From Scatosoma sp900555925 (GTDB lineage Bacteria; Bacillota; Clostridia; Christensenellales; Borkfalkiaceae): 64,000 bases of DNA. Made by a program: the position numbers and the translations under genes. The number at the start of each line of letters is the position of its first letter. The stretch's first letter is position 1. Below, piece after piece: positions 16,699 through 25,251 of this stretch. The stretch lies in contig CAUGYD010000005.1 of the NCBI GenBank assembly GCA_959603585.1, positions 124,001-188,000 on the forward strand, read 5' to 3'. The notes under the pieces were generated by a model. That model saw only the letters and a list, made by a program, of their open reading frames with translations. It did no database searches and was not told the origin of the DNA.

Positions 16699-16881
16699 CC
16701 GCTTCTATCATACATGACAAAGGCATTATGTAACAGGGTACGAAAATACTTGTGACTACTTTACGCCTCCATATTTCCGCTTTTATTATACATAGCAAAG
16801 CTATGTGCAACAGGGCGCGGAAATACTTGTAAATGCTTCGCACTTCCGCACTTCCGTATTTCCGCTTCTATTATAGCATAT
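16699..16881. repeat. Diverged direct repeats (about 80 bp, 2.3 copies) upstream of galE
   Basis: Copies begin with CCGCTTYTATYATACAT at about 16699 and 16777, and a third fragment begins at 16862. Each full copy holds a hairpin, perfect in the second (ACATAGC-AAA-GCTATGT, 16789-16805) and imperfect in the first. The copies contain TATAAT-like hexamers on the minus strand, so galE may have alternative promoters here. The remaining 16625-17035 gap has nothing else visible. Confidence 0.7.
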
Positions 16882-17035
16882 CAAAAAACGGAAAGATATA
16901 TGTATTTCTATCAAATATCTATAAAATCCGATATAATTTCCCGTTTTTTTCTTCCGGCACTTTTGTCCATCATTTCTGCGAAAACGGAAAATTTTATCAG
17001 GTAATTTTGCAGCGCGCGATATTCTTTACAGCCAC

Positions 17036-18313
17036 TTATTCGTCGTCCTCATGGACTTCTTCCGCGTCTACTTTTTTGGACCGAATTTTCAGGACTTTCT
17101 GTTTCGTCGCTTTTACCACCTTGATTTCTAAAAATTTGAAACGCAGGATTTCCCCGACGGGAGGAATGCCGCCATACTTTTCGGTCACCCAACCTCCCAC
17201 GGTATTCGACTCAAAGTCGTCCTCTTCCGTTTCAAGGCCGTAGAGGTCAAAAAATTCTTCAAGGTCGCATTTTCCGTCCACCCAATATTCGTCCTCTGCA
17301 ATTTTCCCGTACAAAATTTCTTCCTCGTCGTGTTCGTCCCAGATTTCCCCGACCAGTTCTTCAAGGATATCTTCGAGCGTGACGATTCCGACCAGCCCGC
17401 CGTATTCGTCGGAAACCGCGGCCATATGGATCTTTTGCTTTTGAAGTTGCTTCAATAAGGTGGAAATATGCGTATATTCGGAAGTAAAGACGATATTTTG
17501 TATAGCGGAAGCAATATCTTTTTCCCCGTTCAGATAAGCGTTATAGAAATCCCTCTCATGAATGAGCCCCACGATATTATCGATTTTATCTTTGTAAACG
17601 GGCAGACGAGAATAAGTATTTTCGCGGAAAGTACGCATAATCTCGTCCATGGGGCTGTCATATTTGACCGCCACCACATCCACGCGGGGAACGAGGATAT
17701 CCTCGACCTTCAAATCGTCAAATTCCAGCGCAGAGCGCACCAATTCGGATTCATCCTCTTTCAGAGTACCGTCCTCCTCGGCCTCTTTGACGAGAGAAAT
17801 CAGTTCTGCATCCGTCACCGTGTCGTCCGATTTCAGCTTAAAAATTTTCGACAGAAGTTTCTTATAGCCGCCGAAGATAAAGCTGATAGGCGTTAAAATC
17901 CAATAAAAAAGCTGCATCAACGGATAGAAGAAAAAGCAAAATTTTTCGGGGTAGATGCTCGCGAGATATTTCGGAGTAATTTCGCCGAAAATGAGGACGG
18001 CCACGGTCATGACGACGGTCGAAACGGTCGTCGAGTCGAGCGAAGAATCGATAAGCAGCTTTCCGAAGACCACCGTACCAATCGCGGAAGCGGTGAGGTT
18101 GACGATGTTATTGCCGATGAGAATCGCCGTGACCAATTTATCGTATTTTTCCTCGGCAAAAGTATAGACAGCCTTTGCATGCTTTTTTCCGAGCGCAACC
18201 ATATTTTTCAGGCGCAGCTTATTGGCGCAGGAAAAAGCCGTCTCCGTTCCCGAAAAGAACCCTGACAATAAAACGAGTATGACGATTACAATAGATAGAG
18301 GGACGATGTCCAT
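17036..18313 (-). CDS. CNNM/CorC-HlyC family transporter with CBS pair
   Basis: A 425-residue membrane protein. Residues 1-~190 are a DUF21 (CNNM) membrane domain starting VPLSIVIVILVLLSGFFSGTETAFSCANKLR, the family signature. Next is a CBS pair (about 205-330, containing VPRVDVVAVKYDSPMDEIM and VSDEYGGLVGIVTLEDILEELVGEI) and a C-terminal CorC_HlyC domain (about 345-420). The family is linked to Mg2+/Co2+ efflux or homeostasis; the older name hemolysin is misleading. The start ATG has CGGAGGATTT. Stand-alone gene with its own promoter at 18361-18389. Confidence 0.93.
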   Translation of the reverse strand: MDIVPLSIVIVILVLLSGFFSGTETAFSCANKLRLKNMVALGKKHAKAVYTFAEEKYDKLVTAILIGNNIVNLTASAIGTVVFGKLLIDSSLDSTTVSTVVMTVAVLIFGEITPKYLASIYPEKFCFFFYPLMQLFYWILTPISFIFGGYKKLLSKIFKLKSDDTVTDAELISLVKEAEEDGTLKEDESELVRSALEFDDLKVEDILVPRVDVVAVKYDSPMDEIMRTFRENTYSRLPVYKDKIDNIVGLIHERDFYNAYLNGEKDIASAIQNIVFTSEYTHISTLLKQLQKQKIHMAAVSDEYGGLVGIVTLEDILEELVGEIWDEHDEEEILYGKIAEDEYWVDGKCDLEEFFDLYGLETEEDDFESNTVGGWVTEKYGGIPPVGEILRFKFLEIKVVKATKQKVLKIRSKKVDAEEVHEDDE

Positions 18314-18360
18314 AAATCCTCCGTATAAAATTTTGAGGGAATTTTATCCCTGTATTTATA

Positions 18361-18389
18361 ATATTACTACATTTGCGAAAATTTGTCAA
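18361..18389 (-). promoter_or_regulatory. Promoter of the CNNM/CorC gene
   Basis: TTGACA (18384-18389), 17-base spacer, TAATAT (18361-18366) on the minus strand. The rest of 18390-18670 is pyrimidine-rich on the plus strand with no gene I can support. Confidence 0.78.
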
Positions 18390-18674
18390 TAGACAAATAT
18401 AAGAAATTAACTTTTCCCCCGAAAATAATCGATTTTCACTTTTTTTGCGCCTATCGCTCTCTCTTTTTCCCCTTATGTCTGTAACCGATTTTCCACACAG
18501 CTGTATCCTTTTCCGTAAGGGACCTTTGCTCTTTATGTTGCGTCTGTTCTCCGTTTCGTTTATTTCCTATATCGTACTTGTTTTCCGTCAAAATCTCTTT
18601 CGTCCAACTTCTCATACTTTGTTTGGCTCGAACCTTTTCTTACATTCTCTTCCGTATCGACTTGCTGCGGATAT

Positions 18675-18698
18675 GAAAAATCCCCCGCGCACGGCGGG
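18675..18698 (-). terminator. Terminator of the opp operon
   Basis: Minus-strand stem CCCGC/GCGGG (18694-18698 with 18684-18688) with a 5-base loop, followed by GGATTTTT. Lies just after the small membrane protein that ends the opp operon. Confidence 0.7.
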
Positions 18699-18707
18699 AG
18701 AAATAAT

Positions 18708-19127
18708 TCATGGCACATAAGCTCTGTAAAATAAAACGAGAAAAACGATTGCGACGGCACAGAAAATTAAACCGACAAACAAAAGACAGGAATACCCGTG
18801 AAGTTTTCCCTTGGCACGTTTCCGTTCTCTGTATTCGGCATAAGACTCGTCATTCTTGGGAACAAAGGGAATCAGCATACGAAAAAATCTTCCGAGCGCA
18901 AATCCGATACCGTCGAAGGCTCCGCCTCCGCTGGCAAACAGCAAGCCCGTCAATAACATAAAAATCATTCCGGGAACGGTAAAAGCGTCGCAGAGACTTC
19001 TGTATTTTTCCGATTGTTCCGTCATGGAAAAGTAGCCCTCGATCCCCAAGACGCCGAGCGTCATCAGTCCCCCGATGACGCCGACGACCAGGTATTTGAT
19101 TATCGAATTTCTCACGTTTTTATTCAA
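18708..19127 (-). CDS. Small membrane protein (DUF3899-like) at the end of the opp operon
   Basis: A 139-residue protein with three predicted membrane helices: about residues 12-32, 50-68 and 112-134. Between helices 2 and 3 is a charged loop (PKNDESYAEYRERKRAKGK). The motif SLCDAFTVPGMIFMLLTGLLFASGGGAFDG resembles DUF3899 proteins, whose function is unknown. The predicted start is TTG at 19127 with GAGGAAAAGG upstream; a GTG at 19115 is possible. It follows oppF by 10 bases and precedes the terminator, so it is part of the transport operon, though a transport role is not shown. Confidence 0.7.
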   Translation of the reverse strand: MNKNVRNSIIKYLVVGVIGGLMTLGVLGIEGYFSMTEQSEKYRSLCDAFTVPGMIFMLLTGLLFASGGGAFDGIGFALGRFFRMLIPFVPKNDESYAEYRERKRAKGKLHGYSCLLFVGLIFCAVAIVFLVLFYRAYVP

Positions 19128-19137
19128 GGCCTTTTCC

Positions 19138-20400
19138 TCAAAGTTGCAGCTGTTTTTTATACTTCTCTTCTTCCTCGTCGTTGCAATATACGAAATGCCC
19201 GGGAGCGACCTCGCGCATAGAAGGCTTATTTACGGAATAATCGTGCTCCGCGAGAGGATTATAGGTAATTCTCACGCGCTGTTTTTCGTAATGCGGGTCG
19301 GGCAGCGGAATTGCCGACAACAGGGATCGGGTGTAAGGATGGAGAGGATGCGCAAATAATTCATCGGACGACGCAAGCTCTACCATCTTTCCGAAATACA
19401 TAACTCCGATACGATCGGAGAAATATTTGACGACGGAAAGATCGTGCGCGATAAATAAAATCGTAAGTCCGAGCTTTTCTCTCAACTCATTGAGCAAATT
19501 AATTACCTGCGCCTGAATGGAAACGTCCAAAGCAGAGATAGGCTCATCGGCAATGATCATTTCGGGGCGCATGATGACGGAACGAGCGATGCCGATACGT
19601 TGGCGCTGTCCGCCGGAAAATTCGTGGGGATACCGACCGGCATGCTCGCGAACCAATCCTACGAGTTCGAGAATTTCATATACCTTTTCGTCGATATACT
19701 TTTTGTCTTTGATCCCGTTGATGACCAAGCCTTCCGAAATGATTTCCCGAACGGTCATTCGCGGATTGAGCGATGCGATGGGGTCTTGGAAAATCATTTG
19801 TATCTGTGTAATCAGCTTGGTATGTTTTGCGATATGCCTTGCCCTTTTATACTCTTTTTTCACGGCCGCGAGCTTTTCGGCGTCATTTTTTGCTTCTTCC
19901 AGTTTGGGCGCGAATTCCTCGTCGACTTTTTTTACCTGTAACTCAGCGTATTGTTTATCGGAAGTGTTGTGATCGATTTTTGCCTGTCGGATTTCCCGAA
20001 GATTATCCGCGATTATTTTATCGAGCGCCGCCTGTTTTTCGGCGATCTTTTTTTCGTTTTCCTCGGTCTTGGAGGCATCGGCAGCACTTTCCGCGCGAAG
20101 CTGTTTTATTTCTGTACGAGTTTCTCTTTTTGCCTTTGCAATCGCAGTTTTATAGGAGCGGATTCCCGCGCCGATTCTCGTTCCCTTAAAATAGATATTT
20201 CCGGAAGTAATATCATAAAGCCGGATAATCGAACGTCCCGTCGTAGTTTTTCCGCAGCCGGATTCTCCCACGAGGCCGAACACTTCCCCTTTTTTAATGT
20301 CGAAGCTGACGTCGTCCACCGCTTTCAGCTCTTTTTTGCCCATTTTGAAGTACTGACAGAGATGTTCAACTTTGAGTAAAACTTCGTTATTGTTCTCCAT
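19138..20400 (-). CDS. oppF: Oligopeptide ABC transporter ATPase OppF-like, with inserted coiled-coil segment
   Basis: A 420-residue ATPase of the Opp/Dpp importer. Walker A GESGCGKTT (45-53), Q-loop QMIFQDPIASLNPRMTV (201 onward), signature FSGGQRQRIGIA, Walker B MIIADEPISALD and switch His (IAHDLSV) are intact, and the C-terminal oligo_HPY region (HPLHPYTRSLLSAIP) is present. Between the strand around residue 75 and the Q-loop there are about 100 extra residues (80-195) that are Lys/Glu/Ala-rich and look helical or coiled-coil. Normal OppF has about 15-20 residues here. The ATG at 20400 is chosen because AGGAGG lies 8 bases upstream; the gene overlaps the oppD end by 14 bases. Confidence 0.9.
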   Translation of the reverse strand: MENNNEVLLKVEHLCQYFKMGKKELKAVDDVSFDIKKGEVFGLVGESGCGKTTTGRSIIRLYDITSGNIYFKGTRIGAGIRSYKTAIAKAKRETRTEIKQLRAESAADASKTEENEKKIAEKQAALDKIIADNLREIRQAKIDHNTSDKQYAELQVKKVDEEFAPKLEEAKNDAEKLAAVKKEYKRARHIAKHTKLITQIQMIFQDPIASLNPRMTVREIISEGLVINGIKDKKYIDEKVYEILELVGLVREHAGRYPHEFSGGQRQRIGIARSVIMRPEMIIADEPISALDVSIQAQVINLLNELREKLGLTILFIAHDLSVVKYFSDRIGVMYFGKMVELASSDELFAHPLHPYTRSLLSAIPLPDPHYEKQRVRITYNPLAEHDYSVNKPSMREVAPGHFVYCNDEEEEKYKKQLQL

Positions 20401-22612
20401 GCTCGGCACCTCCTAATTTTTTCATTCGCTGAATACGGTCGGTAATTGCCTTCGGAACGGGTACTTTGGGCGCATCGGGATGAAGCAACCATGTAGCGGC
20501 CCAATGCGTAGGCGAGACCTCAAATTTTGGCGGTTCCATTTCAAAATCGATTTTGAGGGCATACTTATTGCGCTCCGCAAAAGCGTCTCCTACGGGCGGA
20601 TAAATCATATTCGGCGGAGTTCCAGGAATCGCGTCGAGTTTCTCGTCGGTATCGAGATCGGGCATAGACGACAGCAGAGCCCATGTATAAGGGTGCCTCG
20701 AATCGTAAAAAATGTCATCCGCAGTGCCGTATTCGACGATTTTCCCCGCATACATGACGGCAATTTTATCCGCCATGTTCGCCACGACGCCCAAATCGTG
20801 CGTAATGAAAATGACGGACAATTTTCTCTCTTCCTTCAATTTGTTAATGAGTTCCAAAATCTGCGATTGAATCGTAACGTCGAGCGCCGTCGTCGGCTCG
20901 TCGCAGATAAGGATATCGGGATTGGCAGCCAAGGCGATCGCGATGACGATACGTTGGCGCATGCCACCCGAAAACTCAAAGGGATATTGGTTATAGCGGA
21001 TTCTCGGTTCGGGAATTCCCACCTCCTCCATGAGCTTGACAGCCTTTTCGCGCGCAATGCGTTTAGTGACGCGGTAGACTACCTGCGACGCCTTTTCTTT
21101 GAGAAAATCGATGAGTTCGACGGCGAGCGCCTGATAATCCGCAGACGAAGCGGCCTGTATATCCGAAACGTATTTTTGCGTCAGACGGTCGACGATAGAA
21201 AGAATATTTGCGATTTGTTCATCGAGATCGACGACGACTTTCGGCACAACCTTCCAATCGACCTTTTTTCCTTTGGCGATCAGCGCATCGCGCTTTTTTG
21301 TCTGTCTGTCGAAACGCGCTTCCTCTTTTGGATTGTTCTTTTTATAATAGAAATAACGTTCCACCGCATGAGTGAGGCTCTGACGGAAGGTGTAGGCGTT
21401 GCTGTCCTTGATTACGGCGAGCCTGTCTATCGAATCCTCTACGAGCAAAGAGAATCCCCCACAACGTCGCTCTGCGTCCGCCTTTTCAAAATTTCCCGCA
21501 CGGAAAAAATTTTTAAGGTCTTCCGCATTTTCCACGACCTTTTTCTTCATTTCCAAAGATTTTTCAAACGAATACCGCACTCCTTTCACCTCGAAGTCGA
21601 TAAATTCCTTCATGAAATTTTCGTCGAGATATTTGAGGGCGTCCTCGTTGATTTCTTCGATACTTTTTTCCGAAAGGCCGAGCTCTGCATTCGGATTTTT
21701 ATACAGATAAAATCCGATACGGAAGAAATTAGGACGGGTTTCGGCAAGGAGCTTTTCTAGCGTCTGTTTTAACGAATGAAGAGATTCGACGACCGATTCG
21801 GGGACGTCGATTTCCGCCTCGGTCCCTTTTATTTTGTTTTTCAGCCCCTTGAACAAATCTCCCGTCGCGCGGAGCGACTCTCTCTCCCGTACGAGCGTAG
21901 AAGCGTGTTCTTCAAGCAAAGAATCGTATTTTGCCGTAAGGAAGGGATCTTTTACGGCTTTGAGTTTTTTGCTCATGCCTCCGAGGATAAACCGTGCGTC
22001 CAGCTTTTGTTTCTTTTCCGCACGGAAGAGGAAATCCTCTATTTCGGCGATCAGCTCCTCGGCGGCCGTCCGCGCGACGTTATAGCGATTTTCGAGAGTA
22101 ATCGCCTCGATGTTGAATTTATCGAACGTCTCGGTCATCGCCTTAATTTTCTCAGTAGCGCTTTCGTCCGCGACGGCGGCCTCAATATTTTTCCGAAGAG
22201 TCGAAAGCATGGTATTGAATTCTCTTCGACTGGCGCGGCGATTGGCCTTATTTTTCAAAAGCATCGCTTCGGTAATTTGTTTTCCGATTTTTACAATAGG
22301 GTCGAGGCTGGAAAGCGGGTCCTGGAAAATCATAGCGATTTTATCGCCGCGAAGCTTGTGCATTTCCTCTTCGGGCACTTTCAAAAGGTCCTTCCCGTCA
22401 TAGAGAATTTCCCCGCCCTCAACAATAGCGTTCCCCGCAAGAATCCCCATGATCGCGCGGCTGGTAACGGATTTTCCGGAGCCGGATTCTCCTACGATCG
22501 CAAGGGTTTCACCCTTATAAAGATCGAACGAAATATCTCTCACGGCCTGAACTCTTCCGTTTACGGTACGGAAAGAGATAACGAGATCTTTAACCTCCAA
22601 TTTCTTTTCCAT
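20387..22612 (-). CDS. oppD: Oligopeptide ABC transporter ATPase OppD-like, with ~390-residue insertion
   Basis: A 741-residue protein, about twice the usual OppD (~330). Residues 1-118 are the normal start: Walker A GESGSGKS (41-48) and Q-loop MIFQDPLSSLDP (94-105). The normal ATPase resumes near 514: signature FSGGMRQR (547-554), Walker B ILICDEPTTALD (567 onward), switch ITHDLGV, and the oligo_HPY motif HPYTWALLSSMP. Between lie about 390 residues without recognisable domain, rich in Lys, Glu, Leu and Ala and mostly predicted helical by eye. All catalytic motifs are intact, so the insertion is tolerated. GGAGG in the end of oppC provides its ribosome site. Powers peptide import with OppF. 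Confidence 0.92.
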   Translation of the reverse strand: MEKKLEVKDLVISFRTVNGRVQAVRDISFDLYKGETLAIVGESGSGKSVTSRAIMGILAGNAIVEGGEILYDGKDLLKVPEEEMHKLRGDKIAMIFQDPLSSLDPIVKIGKQITEAMLLKNKANRRASRREFNTMLSTLRKNIEAAVADESATEKIKAMTETFDKFNIEAITLENRYNVARTAAEELIAEIEDFLFRAEKKQKLDARFILGGMSKKLKAVKDPFLTAKYDSLLEEHASTLVRERESLRATGDLFKGLKNKIKGTEAEIDVPESVVESLHSLKQTLEKLLAETRPNFFRIGFYLYKNPNAELGLSEKSIEEINEDALKYLDENFMKEFIDFEVKGVRYSFEKSLEMKKKVVENAEDLKNFFRAGNFEKADAERRCGGFSLLVEDSIDRLAVIKDSNAYTFRQSLTHAVERYFYYKKNNPKEEARFDRQTKKRDALIAKGKKVDWKVVPKVVVDLDEQIANILSIVDRLTQKYVSDIQAASSADYQALAVELIDFLKEKASQVVYRVTKRIAREKAVKLMEEVGIPEPRIRYNQYPFEFSGGMRQRIVIAIALAANPDILICDEPTTALDVTIQSQILELINKLKEERKLSVIFITHDLGVVANMADKIAVMYAGKIVEYGTADDIFYDSRHPYTWALLSSMPDLDTDEKLDAIPGTPPNMIYPPVGDAFAERNKYALKIDFEMEPPKFEVSPTHWAATWLLHPDAPKVPVPKAITDRIQRMKKLGGAEHGEQ

Positions 22613-22616
22613 AATC

Positions 22617-24137
22617 TTAGTCCTCCACGCCGCGAAGCGAAGGGTTGAATGCGTCGCGCAGTCCGTTTCCGAACAAGTTGAAGCAAATCATCAAAAGGGA
22701 AATAAAAAGAGCGGGAAACAGAATAATGTGAGGGTAGGTGGTCAAATAATTTTTTCCTGCGGCGAGCATCGTGCCGACAGAGGTCGTACCGCTGCCTTCC
22801 AAATTGACGATTCCGAGATAAGTGAGAGAAGACTCGCTGAAAATAACGCTGGGAATGACAAGGACGAAAGAAGTGATAATGGTTCCTAAAGCATTAGGGA
22901 AAATGTGCTTCCAAATAATGCGCCTGTCCTTTGCCCCTAAAGTTCTCGCCGCGAGGACGTATTCTTGATTTTTATAGCGGTAAAATTGCATACGTGTCGT
23001 AGCAGCCATACCGATCCATCCCGTAGAAACGAACGCAAATAGCAATGCCGGAACGATGCCCACTTTTCCCGCCAAATGCAATTGGAATAGCGTAGTGACA
23101 ACAATAAAAGGCACCCCGTTCAAAATATCGGCGACACGTTCCATGATAAGGTCGGTCGCTCCCCCATAGTAGCCCTCGATCGCCCCGTAAACGGCGCCGA
23201 TGACAAAATTAATGGCGGCAATGCAAAGGGAAAAGATAAAAGAAAATCTTGCGCCTTGTGCGAGACGGAAGAAAATATCTCGTCCCAAAGCGTCTGTTCC
23301 GAAAGCAAAAGCGGGTTCAAAGCCGAATTTATAGAAAAAATAATTATAATTGCAAATACGAACCTTATAGGAAATATTTTCAATATCTCCGCCGATGGTA
23401 GCATAACGGTAAGAGCCGTCGTCCCCTTCGATTCGGAGAGAGTCGTAGCCCCCGTCATTTCCGCTGGTACGATAAATCGGCTGGAAATTGCCGTCCTTAT
23501 CCAAAACGGGAGCCGTCCCTTTTACTTCATACCAATAATTTGCATTATTTTTTGTAGCGGCACTCAATTTATTGGTATCGACGGCAGGATAAATTACTTG
23601 GATATTGTTTTCGTTCTGCCATGCCTGAATGTCTTTATATTCCTCCTCCGTAAGAGTCATATATACCATACCCAATCCGTAATAGCTGTCATATTTGACT
23701 TTATATTGAGTAGAAAAGCTCTGATGCTGCTGAACCTGATAAACGCTCTTCACTTTTTTGACGGGATCGAGTCCCGTTTCCACACCGATAGCACGGTTTA
23801 TAAGATAGGTAGCCTCACTCATTTCACGGGTTTCACAGCCATCCCACCCCGCCCATTCAAAGGCCTTCGCCTTGGGCAGAAGTCTGATATATTGTAAATA
23901 GGCACTGTCTTGTGGATTAGAGGTATAGCTATTGGAACAAACCAACGGTACAAAAATAGCATACAAAACGAGAATCAGTACGATAACAGCGCCGAAAATA
24001 GAGGCCTTATTCCGACAAAAGCGATTGAACGCATCGTGGAGATAACCCACCTGCTTGGTTTCAAACTTTTTATCGTGAAGATGTTCTTCCTTGTTTGCAA
24101 ACTGAAATTTATCCTTGGGGATATTCAAATTTTCCAT
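22617..24137 (-). CDS. oppC: Oligopeptide ABC transporter permease OppC-like, with large external insertion
   Basis: A 506-residue permease; usual OppC is about 300. TM1 is near residues 40-62 (IFGAVIVLILVLYAIFVPLV). The extracytoplasmic segment up to FGTDALGRDIFFRLAQGARFS (about 255) is ~180 residues longer than normal and rich in Tyr, Asn and Asp. Four or five further membrane helices and the EAA-type loop GAKDRRIIWKHIFPNA follow, as in DppC/OppC. The ATG at 24137 is one base after the oppB stop and has GGGAGAAAG upstream; an earlier in-frame ATG at 24179 lies inside oppB. The inserted domain would face the binding protein. Confidence 0.92.
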   Translation of the reverse strand: MENLNIPKDKFQFANKEEHLHDKKFETKQVGYLHDAFNRFCRNKASIFGAVIVLILVLYAIFVPLVCSNSYTSNPQDSAYLQYIRLLPKAKAFEWAGWDGCETREMSEATYLINRAIGVETGLDPVKKVKSVYQVQQHQSFSTQYKVKYDSYYGLGMVYMTLTEEEYKDIQAWQNENNIQVIYPAVDTNKLSAATKNNANYWYEVKGTAPVLDKDGNFQPIYRTSGNDGGYDSLRIEGDDGSYRYATIGGDIENISYKVRICNYNYFFYKFGFEPAFAFGTDALGRDIFFRLAQGARFSFIFSLCIAAINFVIGAVYGAIEGYYGGATDLIMERVADILNGVPFIVVTTLFQLHLAGKVGIVPALLFAFVSTGWIGMAATTRMQFYRYKNQEYVLAARTLGAKDRRIIWKHIFPNALGTIITSFVLVIPSVIFSESSLTYLGIVNLEGSGTTSVGTMLAAGKNYLTTYPHIILFPALFISLLMICFNLFGNGLRDAFNPSLRGVED

Positions 24138-24138
24138 A

Positions 24139-25095
24139 TTATCTTTCTCCCATTCTGATTCTCGGATCGATGATTCCATAGCTGATATCCACTAAAATTC
24201 CCGCGAGGAGCCCTATGAATGTATAAAACATAGAAAGCAGCATGAAAAGGTTGTATTCGGGAACGGAGGAAGTAATCGAACTGACATATAATTGTCCCAC
24301 GCCGGGAATAGCAAAAATCTGTTCGATAATCAAAGAGCCTCCGAGGATAGAAATAATCTGGCCGATAATCATCGGAAAGATCGGAACCATCGCGTTTTTC
24401 AAAGCATGTCGGGAAATCGCCTGTCTGCGTGTCAATCCCTTTGATCTGGCGAGCAGCATATAATCTCCGGTCAAGACCTCCGTCAACTCTGCTCTCGTAT
24501 AGCGGGTAAGTCCCGCAAGGACGCTGAATGAGAGGGATAATACCGCCGGAACGGCCGAAACGAACATCGCCCAGCTCCACCAATCCGTTCCCGCTTTTAA
24601 GGTCAAATCGAACCATTGCAATTTGAAACAAAGAATATATTGTACGAGAAAGGCGTAGACATACGAAGGTACGGAAATAAAGAGCATGACTCCCGTAGAA
24701 ATAACGGTATCCTGCCATTTATTTTTTTTCAGAGCCGCATAAATTCCCAAAATCAATCCGAGGGGAATACTGAAAATCAAGGAATAGGTATTGACCATGA
24801 TTGTAGCGGGGAGTTTAGAGACAAAAATATCCCATACATCTTGTCCGAAGTACAATTTTTCGCTGATTCCCCAATCACCGTGAATGAGAGAGCGATTGAG
24901 GAAAATGAAATATTGTATAATGATGGGCTTATCGTAGCCCAATGCTTTGCGGCGAGCCAGAATGAGTTCCGCATCTTTGCCGAACTGGGTAGCCGGAGTG
25001 AGCGGCAAAAGTTTCACGAGTACAAAACAGATGGTCATGATGATAAAGAAAGTAAATAACATCAAAGCCAATCTTTTAAGGATATATTTAAGCAT
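24139..25095 (-). CDS. oppB: Oligopeptide ABC transporter permease OppB-like
   Basis: A 318-residue permease of normal length. It opens with the typical YILKRLALMLFTFFIIMTICFVLVKLLP helix, has the extracytoplasmic GYDKPIIIQYFIFLNRSLIHGDWGIS segment, and the EAA loop LARSKGLTRRQAISRHALKNAMVPIFP that contacts the ATPases. About six membrane helices are seen. The ATG at 25095 is chosen over an upstream start at 25149 because GGGAGGCAGC precedes it. It is separated from the binding-protein gene by 156 bases containing a hairpin (25165-25187). Unlike its partners it has no insertion. Confidence 0.94.
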   Translation of the reverse strand: MLKYILKRLALMLFTFFIIMTICFVLVKLLPLTPATQFGKDAELILARRKALGYDKPIIIQYFIFLNRSLIHGDWGISEKLYFGQDVWDIFVSKLPATIMVNTYSLIFSIPLGLILGIYAALKKNKWQDTVISTGVMLFISVPSYVYAFLVQYILCFKLQWFDLTLKAGTDWWSWAMFVSAVPAVLSLSFSVLAGLTRYTRAELTEVLTGDYMLLARSKGLTRRQAISRHALKNAMVPIFPMIIGQIISILGGSLIIEQIFAIPGVGQLYVSSITSSVPEYNLFMLLSMFYTFIGLLAGILVDISYGIIDPRIRMGER

Positions 25096-25164
25096 GCTGC
25101 CTCCCTTTTCCGCCAAACGGAAAAATTCCGGTCCCCGAATATCTTGCATTTACAAACGCAGGAA

Positions 25165-25187
25165 TGGGGCATTTGACGAATGCCCCA
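25165..25187 (-). promoter_or_regulatory. Hairpin between oppA and oppB (processing or attenuation site)
   Basis: A perfect 9-bp stem with a 5-base loop (TGGGGCATT 25165-25173, complement 25179-25187) and no T-run on the minus strand. Hairpins like this after binding-protein genes commonly stabilise or partially terminate the upstream mRNA so the binding protein is made in excess. That role is inferred. Confidence 0.65.
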
Positions 25188-25251
25188 TTAATCCCCGTTC
25201 ATAAATACTTCTTACCCAAGGACATTACGTCTGAGGTAAAAACAATTCAAT

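Noticed and set aside
16634..16843. A 69-codon minus-strand ORF upstream of galE
   Set aside because: It lies wholly within the direct repeats and lacks a ribosome site; its internal similarity is the DNA repeat.
17036..18313. Calling the CNNM/CorC protein a hemolysin
   Set aside because: The hemolysin label is historical; domains (DUF21, CBS pair, CorC_HlyC) indicate ion homeostasis.
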